Shown in pieces: positions 33,045 through 40,587 of a DNA stretch of 64,000 nt. Under the pieces are notes generated by a model. The model was given only the letters and a program-made list of their open reading frames with translations. It made no database searches and was not told the origin of the DNA. Each line of letters begins with the position of its first letter. Within the stretch, counting starts at the first letter, position 1. The position numbers were made by a program, and so were the translations under genes. Location of the stretch: NCBI RefSeq assembly GCF_027579695.1, contig NC_083569.1, positions 71,187,149 through 71,251,148 on the forward strand, written 5' to 3'. The stretch is from Neoarius graeffei (taxonomy: Eukaryota > Chordata > Actinopteri > Siluriformes > Ariidae).

Positions 33045-33491
33045 TCCATTCCTCTCTCTGACCCTTTTAAAAAGTACATTTAGGGAACACAAACATTCCA
33101 GACTTGGTTTCATATTTTAAGGAGCGTGTCATGGTTGAATATCTTCTTAATGCTTTCTAAAGGTAGACTCTGGATTAAACGTGTCTTCGAGCCTACCACA
33201 GAATGCAGAATTAACTCATGTTTTGGTTTTAAAAGCCTCATCATAGCACTAAGTAAAGAAACATAATTGCAGACATTACAAATGCCACTTCTTACTGGGC
33301 TTTAAAGCAGTAGTCAGCTTTGGTTTTGCACTATTATGGTTAACAACAAAAATGTGGATGTGGCACCTGATCTGAGATTAGTATGTGGTGTCATACCGGA
33401 GAGGGCGAGGGAGTGAGAGGAGCGATACTGCAGTCGTTTCTGGAAGGAGAAGGAGAGCTGCTTGGAGATGTTGACCTGGATCTGTTCTCAT
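11706..33491 (-). CDS. hspa12b: hspa12b, heat shock protein family A member 12B (all but the start exon)
   Basis: Encodes an atypical Hsp70 relative with an actin/Hsp70-type ATPase fold but no classic substrate domain. In mammals HSPA12B is enriched in endothelium and linked to angiogenesis. Eleven coding exons on the minus strand join in phase: 33491-33397, 32790-32666, 30182-29996, 29653-29549, 26242-26126, 25445-25268, 18546-18460, 14757-14653, 13707-13449, 12578-12475 and 12367-11706. They give about 674 residues, against 686 for the human protein. Signatures are [15 protein letters not shown] (phosphate-1), [13 protein letters not shown] (phosphate-2), [10 protein letters not shown] (adenosine) and the end [10 protein letters not shown]. 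The N-terminal [11 protein letters not shown] and the ending favour 12B over 12A. No stop or frameshift was found. The start codon is in an unrecognised upstream exon. Confidence 0.95.
12475..12578 (-). CDS. hspa12b: hspa12b exon
   Basis: A 104-nt exon with acceptor TCTTACAG and donor GTAAGA. It encodes [20 protein letters not shown], then [13 protein letters not shown]. Phase fits both neighbours. Confidence 0.94.
12745..13240. mobile_element. Interspersed element, CAGTTATTCC family, copy 1
   Basis: Starts ACAGTTATTCCATGAAATCG with TATGAGCTGATAGCC, and ends CCACATTCAC/GAATGTGGATAGAATAATTA. Related to 33594-37840 and 57050-57610. On the minus strand the right half begins an ATG frame, [12 protein letters not shown] in one frame and [12 protein letters not shown] in another. 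It lies in an hspa12b intron. Confidence 0.7.
13449..13707 (-). CDS. hspa12b: hspa12b exon
   Basis: A 259-nt exon with acceptor TATTTTTCAG and donor GTACGG. It reads [20 protein letters not shown], then [20 protein letters not shown] and [20 protein letters not shown]. These are strongly conserved HSPA12B blocks. Confidence 0.96.
13720..14645. other. hspa12b: hspa12b intron, no recognised element
   Basis: AT-rich intron sequence. A (TAA) tract at about 14600-14619 lies some 35 nt from the donor of the 14653-14757 exon. I see no gene or element boundary. Confidence 0.5.
14653..14757 (-). CDS. hspa12b: hspa12b exon, second phosphate-binding motif
   Basis: A 105-nt exon with acceptor TTGATGTAG and donor GTGAGT. 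It encodes [20 protein letters not shown], the phosphate-2 motif of the ATPase, then [14 protein letters not shown]. The acceptor lacks a strong pyrimidine tract, but phase and homology fix it. Confidence 0.94.
14820..15735. other. hspa12b: hspa12b intron, no recognised element
   Basis: Low-complexity stretches only (TCTCTCTTTCTC at about 15220; CA-rich at about 15345). No support for an exon. Confidence 0.45.
15735..16092 (-). mobile_element. SINE, second tail type
   Basis: On the minus strand the head reads AGCACGGTGGTGTAGTGGTT and the body has the CCCACAGTCCAAAGACATGC core. The 3' part differs from the common type: GGTTAAATGCAGAGAGGAAA, then GTGATGAATAAAGTTGTGC. Shares this tail with 22333-22691. 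Confidence 0.85.
16284..17891 (+). mobile_element. Tc1-like transposon (1608 bp)
   Basis: Terminal repeats CAGTGGTGCTTGAAAGTTTG and the complement, flanked by TA at 16282-16283 and 17892-17893. The inverted ends extend over about 200 bp. The transposase is on the plus strand. A truncated copy of the same family is at 58463-59481. Confidence 0.95.
16650..17671 (+). pseudogene. Tc1-like transposase, broken
   Basis: Starts [16 protein letters not shown] frameshift after about 15 residues moves the helix-turn-helix out of frame. The second frame gives [20 protein letters not shown], through [10 protein letters not shown] to a TAA at 17124. The third part has [20 protein letters not shown] and ends GGHTRY at 17671. 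A small deletion near 17411 removes part of the REWL region. The DD34E residues are recognisable, but the gene is dead. Confidence 0.88.
18075..18372 (-). mobile_element. Old degenerate SINE
   Basis: Shows the SINE plan in weakened form on the minus strand: GTGGTACAGTGGCGGAGTGG head, GTGGGTTTTCTCGGAGTTGT core, and a tail with ACCAAGATAAAGCAGTCACT. No duplication could be read. It ends close to the 18460-18546 exon donor. Confidence 0.55.
18460..18546 (-). CDS. hspa12b: hspa12b exon
   Basis: An 87-nt exon with acceptor ATATTACAG and donor GTAAGA. It encodes [20 protein letters not shown], then ELWSEMQT. The phases fit the exons on both sides: it starts with two bases of an Ala codon and ends one base into Gly. 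The upstream intron, about 6.7 kb, is full of nested transposons. Confidence 0.94.
18660..19280. other. hspa12b: hspa12b intron, no recognised element
   Basis: Contains an A10/G14 homopolymer at about 18649-18674. Nothing else stands out. Confidence 0.45.
19284..19745. repeat. Interspersed repeat, copy A
   Basis: Shares GGCGAGGTATTGTTTACGGT, ATCTTCATGAAACTTTCAG, GAGGGTCATCCAGTCAAGGT and GTTTGTTTTGCCTGGCAACA with the repeat at 57640-58445. An internal part with GGTCAAAATCGTTTTTTCGC is present twice. Class unknown. Confidence 0.7.
20275..20651 (-). mobile_element. SINE, full length
   Basis: Reads CATCTCATCTCATTATCTG at its tail side and ends at the GGGGCAGCACGGTGGTGTAG head (minus strand). 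Flanked by a perfect 12-bp duplication, ACTTTTTAAACT (20263-20274 and 20652-20663), interrupting the surrounding Tc1-like relic. Confidence 0.95.
20868..21761 (+). mobile_element. Small element carrying a RecQ helicase fragment
   Basis: Ends CTAGCCTAGTAAACTAGAC and GTCTGGCTTGCCAGGCTAG are imperfect inverted repeats, bordered by a direct repeat TAAATGA (20861-20867 and 21762-21768; 7 bp, up to 10 depending on alignment). The 894-bp interior has GC-rich sequence, an ATG frame at 21078, then an AT-rich part. It interrupts the Tc1-type element at 20737-22165. Confidence 0.75.
21078..21269 (+). pseudogene. RecQ-type helicase N-terminal fragment
   Basis: A 63-residue frame from ATG in good context (GGAAAGATGG). 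It has a Q-motif-like [20 protein letters not shown] followed by [14 protein letters not shown], the Walker A motif in the exact RecQ form (TGxGKS followed by YQ). A one-base loss after YQL shifts the frame to LLRS and a TAG. The lost frame would continue with an [14 protein letters not shown] stretch. The rest of the helicase (DEAH box, helicase C) is absent, so it cannot be a working enzyme. Confidence 0.75.
22333..22691 (-). mobile_element. SINE, second tail type, head truncated
   Basis: Tail with TTTATTTATCACATGCACAG and GAAATTCATCCTCTGCATTT, body with GCATGTCTTTGAACTGTGGG. The tRNA-like head stops at GAGGTGACCC. Same family variant as 15735-16092. Confidence 0.85.
23037..23708 (-). mobile_element. 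Head-to-tail SINE dimer
   Basis: Two SINE units, 23037-23400 and 23409-23708, lie in the same orientation, joined by a poly(T) of 8. The outer edges carry one duplication, GCTACTGTTTGT (23025-23036 and 23709-23720). I see none between the units. The second unit has an internal deletion between TTCACACCTACGGTCAATGT and CATGCGGACATGG. Confidence 0.85.
23725..25260. other. hspa12b: hspa12b intron, mostly unique
   Basis: 23725-23880 is an AACCCTT-rich repeat (AAGAACCCTT...AAAGAACCC). The remainder to 25260 shows no element ends. A conserved-looking minus frame at 24976-25206 was considered as an exon and rejected. Confidence 0.45.
25268..25445 (-). CDS. hspa12b: hspa12b exon
   Basis: A 178-nt exon with acceptor TTTCTATAG and donor GTACTG. 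It reads [20 protein letters not shown], then [20 protein letters not shown] and RPFDSSFRQ. This is the HSPA12 segment with the conserved [18 protein letters not shown] motif. Confidence 0.96.
25904..26040. repeat. (CA)n and (GT)n/(GA)n microsatellites
   Basis: CA repeat at about 25904-25931, then GT at about 25980-26019 and GA at 26020-26032, in the hspa12b intron beside the 26126-26242 exon. Confidence 0.9.
26126..26242 (-). CDS. hspa12b: hspa12b exon with microsatellite splice acceptor
   Basis: A 117-nt exon that encodes [20 protein letters not shown], then EAAYL, and ends at a GTAATA donor. Its acceptor is unusual: the 45 nt upstream are a pure GT repeat (the CA tract at 26245-26289 on the plus strand), and the intron ends GTGTGTAG directly against the exon. 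Phase 0 on both sides. Confidence 0.94.
26245..26289. repeat. (AC)n microsatellite forming a splice acceptor
   Basis: About 22 AC units on the plus strand. On the hspa12b (minus) strand this is (GT)n ending in TAG against the exon at 26242. Confidence 0.93.
26431..27020 (-). mobile_element. SINE inserted in an (AT)n tract, with internal insert
   Basis: (AT)n at 26431-26484 and again at 26988-27014 borders a SINE at 26485-26987. The SINE is interrupted at 26524-26651 by 128 bp starting CCGGAATACC and ending GTGTTTCC. That insert contains GGACAAAATGTCC and GGACGAAGTGTCC, two short palindromic motifs. Confidence 0.85.
27382..27683. mobile_element. hAT-type MITE, 302 bp
   Basis: Ends CAGCGTTTCTCAACC and GGTTGAGAAAGGCTG, with a perfect 8-bp duplication, TTATATAG (27374-27381 and 27684-27691). 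The interior repeats GGCACCCC near both ends. Confidence 0.92.
27715..28520. repeat. Interspersed repeat with nested SINE
   Basis: GAAGTTTATCTTCTCGTGTTGA (positions 27885-27906) recurs as TTTATCTTCTCATGTTG (28426-28443) and inverted as GAAGATAAACTTCATA (28496-28511). The middle is a SINE at 28079-28423 (minus strand, CATCCATCCATTATCTGTAG tail). Confidence 0.6.
28079..28423 (-). mobile_element. SINE, ATGGATGGATGG-tailed
   Basis: Tail of GGAT repeats, body with GCAGGTTAGGTTAACTGGTG, core GGAGCACCCGGAGGAAACCC. The head is worn (GGGAGGTGACACCACTGTGC). Confidence 0.85.
28648..29107. mobile_element. Small element with AGACCGTTTGCAC ends
   Basis: Ends AGACCGTTTGCACTTATGTC and complement (GACGTTACATGTCC-side, ending GTGCAAACGGTCT), bordered by AT on both sides. 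A plus-strand frame from 28663 has [19 protein letters not shown], which looks protein-like. The 2-bp border and length suggest a deleted derivative of a larger element. Confidence 0.65.
29549..29653 (-). CDS. hspa12b: hspa12b exon
   Basis: A 105-nt, phase-0 exon with acceptor TTTTGCAG and donor GTAGAG. It encodes [20 protein letters not shown], then [15 protein letters not shown], the conserved helix region of HSPA12 proteins. Confidence 0.94.
29787..29918 (-). mobile_element. SINE, 5'-truncated, with target duplication
   Basis: Only the last 130 bp of the SINE with a GTT-repeat tail, flanked by AAAGCCCATGC (29776-29786 and 29919-29929). 5' truncation with an intact duplication is the mark of LINE-type reverse transcription. 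Confidence 0.85.
29996..30182 (-). CDS. hspa12b: hspa12b exon
   Basis: A 187-nt exon with acceptor CTCCACAG and donor GTACGA. It reads [20 protein letters not shown], then [20 protein letters not shown] and [12 protein letters not shown], matching the HSPA12 block after the first ATPase motif. It completes the split Arg codon of the previous exon. Confidence 0.95.
30422..32026 (+). mobile_element. Tc1-like transposon, nearly intact (1605 bp)
   Basis: Terminal repeats CAACCCCGATTCCAAAAAAG and exact complement, with TA at 30420-30421 and 32027-32028. Inverted ends extend inward (GTTGGGACAAAGTACAAATT). It lies in the hspa12b intron between exons 32666 and 30182. Confidence 0.95.
30730..31857 (+). 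pseudogene. Tc1-like transposase, one premature stop
   Basis: The frame runs from 30730 to 31857. The likely family start is the ATG at 30784 ([20 protein letters not shown]). It shows two helix-turn-helix regions ([16 protein letters not shown]), then [21 protein letters not shown] and [11 protein letters not shown], the D, D and E of the DD34E triad. The only break is a TGA at 31474-31476 in a place where an Arg codon CGA fits. Both halves stay in the same frame, about 357 codons from 30784. Function is lost unless the stop is read through. Confidence 0.88.
32666..32790 (-). CDS. hspa12b: hspa12b exon, first phosphate-binding motif
   Basis: A 125-nt exon with acceptor CCCTGCAG and donor GTAACT. 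It encodes [20 protein letters not shown], the phosphate-1 loop of the Hsp70/actin ATPase fold, then [11 protein letters not shown]. It ends two bases into an Arg codon. Confidence 0.95.
33007..33045. repeat. (TC)n microsatellite
   Basis: About 19 TC units, some 215 nt upstream of the hspa12b exon at 32790 on the minus strand. Confidence 0.92.
33397..33491 (-). CDS. hspa12b: hspa12b exon, Ser/Pro-rich N-terminal region
   Basis: A 95-nt exon between acceptor TGTCTTCTAG and donor GTATGA (minus strand). It starts with two bases of a split codon and encodes [20 protein letters not shown], then [11 protein letters not shown]. The Ser/Pro-rich stretch with the IAPLTPSxSP motif is characteristic of the HSPA12B N-terminus. 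It contains no in-frame ATG, so the start codon must be upstream. Confidence 0.88.
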
Positions 33492-34326
33492 CTAGAAGAC
33501 AAGAGATGGAGAGATTAATGTTCAAAACCTGGAACACTTCATTTTGCATGAGTGCTTACTAAGTTTATGAAATTTAGGGAGGATATTTCAAATTATTCTA
33601 TCCACATTCACCGGATATGAGCAATTGCGCGGTCTGATTGTCTACTCTACTACTAGGCTATCAGCTCATATACCATGAGTAGAGAAAGACAAAATGGCAG
33701 CGCGTGTTGCTGAACCAACCGAGGATGAAATAAAAACTCTACTTGAAAACAAAACCTCCAAAAATACAACAACAAAAAAACAAAATATGGAATGAAAGTG
33801 TTTAATGGTAAGAACGTATCTCTTTTTATTTTTCAAGAATTATTATTATCGCATTTTTCACAAATTGCTACTGTAATTTCACTGGTTTGTTTACATTCTT
33901 CATCTTTAAGCATTAAAAATTGGTGAATTTTTTTAGACTGGTTCAGAAGCTCAAAGAAGTTTGAAAATTACAGAAAGGAAATGTCCAAGGAAGAATTAAA
34001 TTTATTTATTTATTTCGCACTTAAAAAATAATAAATACATAACAATGAAATGAGATATAACAGTGCAAGGGAGGCCGAAAGCTTATGCTTATATAAAGGC
34101 CTCCCTTTATCAACTTATAACAATTTAGATAAATCAATTAAACAAAAGAAATATAGATAATAAATAAATAAAACAATATAGTGAAAACATAGTACAATAA
34201 AAAATTTGCCGTAACTTAGGTAATCATGCATGGATATAAATTAAATGTGGAGTTTCCAGTAGTAAACAAGGAAACACAAACCAAATTAGGGAAATGTAGG
34301 GTTATTTATAAAATCAGCTTTAGTAT

Positions 34327-34697
34327 GGGGGCGGCACGGTGGTGTAGTGGTTAGCGCTGTCGCCTCACAGCAAGAAGGTCCTGGGTTCGAGCCCCGGGGC
34401 CGGCGAGAGCCTTTCTGTGTGGAGTTTGCATGTTCTCCCCGTGTCCGCGTGGGTTTCCTCCGGGTGCTCCGGTTTCCCCCACAGTCCAAAGACATGCAGG
34501 TTAGGTTGACTGGTGACTCTAAATTGAGCGTAGGTGTGAATGTGAGTGTGAATGGTTGTCTGTGTCTATGTGTCAGCCCTGTGATGACCTGGCGACTTGT
34601 CCAGGGTGTACCCCGCCTTTCGCCCGTAGTCAGCTGGGATAGGCTCCAGCTCGCCTGCGACCCTGTAGAACAGGATAAAGCGGCTAGAGATAATGAC
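34327..34697 (+). mobile_element. SINE, full length
   Basis: Head GGCGGCACGGTGGTGTAGTG, B-box GGGTTCGAGCCCCGG, core, and tail CGGCTAGAGATAATGA. It abuts the end of the LINE frame at 34684. Confidence 0.93.
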
Positions 34698-36648
34698 TCT
34701 TAAATATAGCAAAAGAGGGACGCAACTTTGTCTTATTCAAGTTGTTCCAAACCGTGGGACCCCTGTACATGATTGTAAATTGTCGTTGGTTAGATTTAGC
34801 ATTAATTGGCCTTAGATAATTACTTAGTCTTGTATGGTGGTTGTGAATATCTGAGTTTGATAAAAAAGTATCATAGTAAATTTCAGGAAGGCAGGGACAT
34901 TTATGTATTATCTTATACATCAACAAGCTAGTTTGAAGTCTATTTATGTCGTATATAGTCAGTATCTTTAGCTTTTTAAACAATGAAGCACTAGGGAAAG
35001 TGAAGGAAACTTTTAAGGCTATTCTAACGTACCGTTTCTGAAGTACAAAGAGTGATTTAAGTGATGTAGAATACGTACTCGCCCATACAATATTACAGTA
35101 GGATAGGTAGGGATAAACAAGACTATAGTACGCGTACAGAATATTAAACGTTTTAGGGGATAAAAGATTTCCTACTTTCTGTATAATCCCTATATTCTTA
35201 TAAATCTTTTTACAAATGAGATCAATGTGATTTTTCCATGTTAATTTTTCATCTATTAAGACGCCTAGAAAACGAGTGTGAGTCACTTGAGTAATAAGGT
35301 TGTTATTTAAAAATATCTGGACGTTTTCCTTCGAGTATTTTTTATTCCTACCTGCAAAAATTATTAAATTTGTTGTTTTTAACATTCAAGGACAATTTAT
35401 TTGTTTTAAACCACTTTGTCTAGTTCATTATTCATGATAGTTACTAAGATGTTGAGATTTTTGTGAGACATAAATAAATTTGTGTCGTCTGCAAATAAAA
35501 AAGTAAATAATTTTTGTGATACATGTGCTAAATCATTTATATAAATTAAAAACAGTAGGGGTCCGAGTATAGATCCTTGAGGAACACCACATGAAATTGT
35601 ATTTTGACATGAGTTGTATATGCCATTAGTAACATATTGTTTTCTGTTCGAAAGGTAATCTTTTAACCAGTTGTGAACTATGTTTTGTAAGCCATACAAG
35701 TGTAATTTGTCAAGTAATATTTTGTGGTCAACAGTGTCAAAAGCTTTTGAGAGATCTAAAAATATACCTACGGTGTACTCGTTGTTATCTAAAGCTTCAG
35801 TTATCTTATTAATTAAACATAAAAGGGGCATATACGTAGAGTATTTTTTGCAAAATCCATATTGATGAGAATAAAGAATATTATTTGTTTTTAAATGATT
35901 TAAAATCCTTTTGTAAACTAATTTTTCTAAAATTTTGGAAAATGTAGGTAGGATGGATATGGGTCTATACTTTAGCTATTTTCAGTTCAGTTGGTACAGA
36001 TCCCGATGACAATGAAAGTTTAAAAATATGAGTAATTGGTTCCAAAATGGAGGAGATATTTTGCTTTAACAGAAGTGCACAAATTTCGTCATGACCTGGG
36101 GCTGCATTTTTTAAATGTATGATTGTTTTCCAGGTTTTTGATATATCAGAGGATGCAGCTTTGAACTTTTCATCATAATAATTTCTTTTAGACAAACAAA
36201 TAAGGGAATTGTACTTGTTCTGATAAGTTTTATAATTGTTTAGGGAGGTTGGAGTTGGGCTTTTTATGTACGCCTTATAGAGTTTGTTTTTTTTAATAGA
36301 CGATTTCAACAGGCCAGTCGTAAACCATGGTTTGTTGTCATCCAAATTGTGGTTTAATTTACATGTCATTAGAGGAAAACATTTCATAAAATATGAATGA
36401 AAAATTTTACTGAAATGACTGAAAGCAGTATTAGCATTGGTACTGTGGTATATGTCATCCCAAGTTTCATAATTTAATAGTATTTCAAATTTGTTTTTAT
36501 TAACACTGTTGAATTTACGTTGACTATGTTTATGGCATTTTATTTTGTCTCTGTCAAGTGATTCTTTGATATAAAAGATGGGAAAATGGTCAGATATATC
36601 AGTGACTAACAGGCCAGATACATATGTATCATTCAAGGAGTTGGTCAT
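34684..36648 (-). pseudogene. LINE ORF2 remnant: endonuclease end and reverse transcriptase
   Basis: Three consecutive minus frames. The first (36648-35965, 227 residues) has SDHFPIF of the endonuclease and the AAPGHDEICALLLK start of RT. The second (35831-35406) has GIFLDLSKAFDTVDHKILLD (motif A), SCGVPQGSILGPLLFLIYIN (motif B) and LFADDTNLFM (catalytic FADD, motif C). The third (35385-34684) has TRFLGVLIDEKLTWKNHI and LSYCNIVWASTY. The catalytic residues are present, but the frame is broken between parts. Confidence 0.85.
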
Positions 36649-37095
36649 AATGTTGTCTATTAATGTTGCTGATTTATTTGTAACTCTAGTCGGCTTTGAA
36701 ATGGTTGGATAAGTACTACAGGAAAAAAGTGTTAAGAAAATCAGCCGTTAGCTGATGATTACCACTAAATCAATGTCTAAAGCCACTAAATTACCACTAA
36801 ATCAATGTCTAAAGCTATTCTATGCTTCGACATGACACCAAGACAGCGCTTTCTACTACAAAAAAACAAACAAAAAACCCCCCACTAAAGTCAATTCATG
36901 CAGCCATTGATAGGTTTTTAAGAAGTCTGCCTAAGCAGAAGTGATTTTGTTGAATGTTTTGTATAAAGTTTTTATTTATCGACTTTGAAAAAAATTAAAA
37001 TAAAAATGCTCTGTTTCTCAAAATCCAGTGAATATGGATAGAATAAAACAGTTATTCCACTCAATCTTGTCGTACATGGCTTATAGCCAACTCAG

Positions 37096-37777
37096 GTGGG
37101 GTTTACATTAGACCGTATCAGCGGATCATCAGATTAACGTTTTTAAAACGATTAGTGTGCACACAGCAACGCCAATACACGGATACGCTCGGCTCCGCAG
37201 GCATCCTGCGCTCCAAATCACTCCGCCCTGAACAGCGAGTGCCCTCTGGAGGGTGCGCACTCCGGCCCTGCGCAGCTCACAGAGTGCGCGAGTGAAGTGC
37301 ACGAGCAGTGATTCGGGACTGAGCCGCTGTGTGTGTGATCCCAGTGCATGTCGGGCATGCGTGTCACTTACCACTTGCAAGTGGAAGGATGGCAAGCCTA
37401 AAGACAATCATAACTACACAATGGGCAGTATTTGCATCAGTATTTGCAGTATTTTCATACTTTTATACTCTTTAATGAAAGGTGATACAAGGCGGAAGTC
37501 CGCGCCGTTTTTCAGCAGTCGCGTCACATGACCAACGCCAGCGAATCAGGAAGGTGGATGTCACAGTGACGTTGTCCAATGACGACGCCAGCTAGAGCTC
37601 AGCACAGCGTATCTGCGTATTCTCAATGTTTACACAGCACCGGACCAGACACGATCTGGATTGAATACGTGGACGCTGGCGGATTCCCGTTTCCCGGCAT
37701 TTCCAGGCGTTTTAATGTAAACGGACAGTGCATCCGCGAAGAAAACGAGACAGATACGGTCTAATGTAAACTTGGCC
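37096..37777. mobile_element. MITE with GTTTACATTAGACCGTATC ends
   Basis: GTTTACATTAGACCGTATC at 37101 and its complement at 37754-37772. The direct repeat around it is TCA or CTCA. The interior is GC-rich (CTCCGCAGGCATCCTGCGCT) and without a convincing gene. Confidence 0.75.
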
Positions 37778-37844
37778 TCAGTGCTACGCGTCTCATCGGC
37801 TATCAGCTCATGTACGACTCGATTTCATGGAATAACTGTTCATT

Positions 37845-38600
37845 ATACACAAATGTTTGGGTCCTAAGCAAAGTTTTGCATTCCCATTTTGTCCCTCTCT
37901 CTCTCTCTCTCTCTCTAGATCCTGCTAGTTTCTTTAGTTTAGTTTAACTTTAGTTTTCTGATAGCATTTTTCTGGCCCATAAAATTAGTTCCACCCCATT
38001 TTCATTGTAGTTCACCTCACAGAAAGAGCTTCTGAAATTACAAACTGCCACTTTAAAGCTTACATATTTCTGGGTATGTCACAACTGGTGAAAGTATTTA
38101 TAGAGTACATAATAGGTTTTCACACCTGCATATCAGCAAATCAGTACTTCTCTCTCATTCCTTTCTAAGCTATTTGAAAGGCTGAAACTGTTTTCAGCAT
38201 GTTCCTATCCTAATGCCAAAAAAACCCACCACTTTCATATGAAGCAGACCCATATCAGGCTGAAGTGTTTTCCTGAGGTTTCAAAGGATTGATGAATTCC
38301 AATTCACTTGAACGGCTGCATGATCATTATAATGACTTACTGATCCCTCTAGCTTAAATAACTACTGTATGTGAATCCACAAGTGCATACATGTACACAC
38401 TGACACATACATAAAATGAATAACTCACTCATGAAAATGGCTGAAGTGTTATCACGTGCAAACACACACACATATTACAGAGGGGATGTTAGATAAGGAT
38501 ATGCCACACCTACAGTATGTGAACCACAGCACACCACTACCAGAGTCTCTTCTATCATAGTTTCGCTAATTATATTTCAACAGATTCTCTTTGCATTCAT
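37845..38600. other. No recognised element
   Basis: Has a (CT)n tract at about 37895-37917. No gene or repeat ends were recognised. Confidence 0.45.
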
Positions 38601-38606
38601 CATATA

Positions 38607-40090
38607 TGGGTCCGTCTCAGAAATTTGGGATATTATGGTCAAAAAATACATTTTCTAATTTTACTATTTTTTGCATTTACCTAACACTCAATGTTTCTTT
38701 TGTCATGTTTAATAAGAATAAAGATAGCATCTTGCTTTATCTGGCCTCCACTGTGGAACATTTTTTTGATTACAATTCAAATGCTTTTGTAAAATTGATT
38801 TCCATATAAAATAACTACATCATGAAGAATTAAAGCCCCTCCTTCACAGATGAGTGAAAATATTGAATACATTTCCTCTTTTTGATTGCTTGGGTTAAAA
38901 ATGCCAAGTTATGATGGCTGAATTGATTATTCACTTAAATATGAATAATATGATACATTTTGGGTATTTGATATGGCAAAATAGGACACAACGGAAAACT
39001 CAAGAACACACCGGAAAGATGAGAATAACAGCAGTGGTAAAAAAACAGCGACTGTACCGGCTGAAGGTCGCGCGGGACATCACTACCACACCAGACGGAG
39101 CACGAGGCGGGGACGGGGCAAAATGACTGGCCGTAGATTCTATCAAAAGTTCGATCTAAATTGACCATGGTTGCAAAATATTGGTCAAAAATATGCAAAC
39201 ACTACGAAATATGAAAGTAAGATGAAAAAGAAACATTCTATTGCCTTATACTGCAAGACTAAAACAAAATAAAACTGTCAAAACTCACCTTTTCAGTGAT
39301 AACGTCCAAACAGATCACTCGCGTGACAGAGAGACCGCAAATGGAAGCACGATCAACTTCTAACTGTTGGAGTGGAAAATTCCATTCTACACATGCAAAT
39401 TGTTAATGTGTGTCCTTCCCCGCACACAAATAACACGCTACGGTAAAAAATAGACCACAACTCATTTTATAGCTCAGAAATTCATACAAGACCAGCTACC
39501 ATCGTAACATATTCTGTAAGAAACATATTCTATACCTAACTTTCAGCTTTCGTTTTAAAAAACAAAATCGCAGATTTATAACTAAATTTTTATATGGCGT
39601 AGTGATTTTAAGTTGCTACTTTTGGTGAGGCTTTTTTGACCCTGAGGCTTTCCGTTTAGATCAAAACACACGATCGTATTGGTTTTGGGTTTGCGGAAAA
39701 TGGAGTTACGATGGCGAGCAAATATTTTGCATGATGTTTTATTACGGTTATGATTATTCTGTTAGCGCACCAATCCTTAGGTGTATAAAGTTAAAATACA
39801 ATTAGTGATAACTGTAGACTTTTCAGTGGACTACAACCTTTTTAAGGGAATGCAATGGAGTCAACCATTTATCATGTCCCAGATCAAGCCGCCATTTTTC
39901 CACAAATTTGCAGAATTTTTGCCAAATTCTGAATAGAGTATTCACATCAAAGATTTAGTTTTATCTGTATTATTTCTTTCATTTTATTTCAAATTAAAAC
40001 CAACATCACCATTCAAAACCGTATAGTTTATTGACTGTGAGTATATTTAGTGGGGTTCCCCCACAGTACCCAGTTTCTGAGACAGACCCA
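38607..40090. mobile_element. 1.5 kb non-autonomous DNA element
   Basis: TGGGTCCGTCTCAGAAATTT at the left and AAACTGGG-side complement (CAGTTTCTGAGACAGACCCA) at the right, with TA on both borders. The interior is AT-rich, without a transposase. Confidence 0.7.
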
Positions 40091-40587
40091 TATACACCAT
40101 TCTCCCATAACATTAGTCAACTGTGTAGTTCAAAATTGAGTGCTACTGAGTTAACATTGTGTTAGTTTGATATATGAATGAAATATATGGCCTGAAAATC
40201 TTTAAAATACGACCCGAATGATGACCAAATTTTATTTTTCAGTCTTACATGTTATTAATTGATTATAATAGGTATCAACTGAGTAAAGGTTTGTACTGTA
40301 ACAGAATTGGGACTGTTAATGTTAGAAAATCTGACTTGTCTTTTGTGCACAAACAAATGAAAGGCATCCGACTTTAGAATGCGTCCATAATTTCCATTAA
40401 CAAGAAATGGAACTTAAAATATACTGATCACTTTAATAGGGACACCTGTACACCTGCGCATTCATGCAGTTATCCAGTCAGCCAATGATGTAGCAGCAGT
40501 ACAATGCATAAAATAATGCAGATATAGGTCAACGGTTTCAGTTAGTGTTCACATCAATCATCAGAAAGAGGAAAAATTTTATCTCAG

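Larger units (their letters stand above)
34003..36735 (-). mobile_element. CR1/L2/Rex1-type LINE, 5'-truncated
   Basis: Minus strand non-LTR retrotransposon, very AT-rich. From 5' to 3' it has the end of an apurinic endonuclease domain (VTDISDHFPIFYI, in 36648-35965), the reverse transcriptase (35831-35406) and a C-terminal region (35385-34684). A SINE (34327-34697) sits at its 3' end. The endonuclease N-terminus is missing. Frames are separated by stops or shifts. Confidence 0.8.
33594..37840. mobile_element. CAGTTATTCC family, copy 2, with nested LINE and MITE
   Basis: Starts TCTATCCACATTCACCGGAT, includes AGGCTATCAGCTCATATACC, and ends CATGGAATAACTG at about 37840. The order is inverted relative to copy 1. 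A plus-strand ATG at 33693 gives MAARVAEPTEDEIKTLLENK, a frame start shared in decayed form with copy 1. A LINE (about 34003-36735) and a MITE (37096-37777) are inserted within. Confidence 0.7.
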
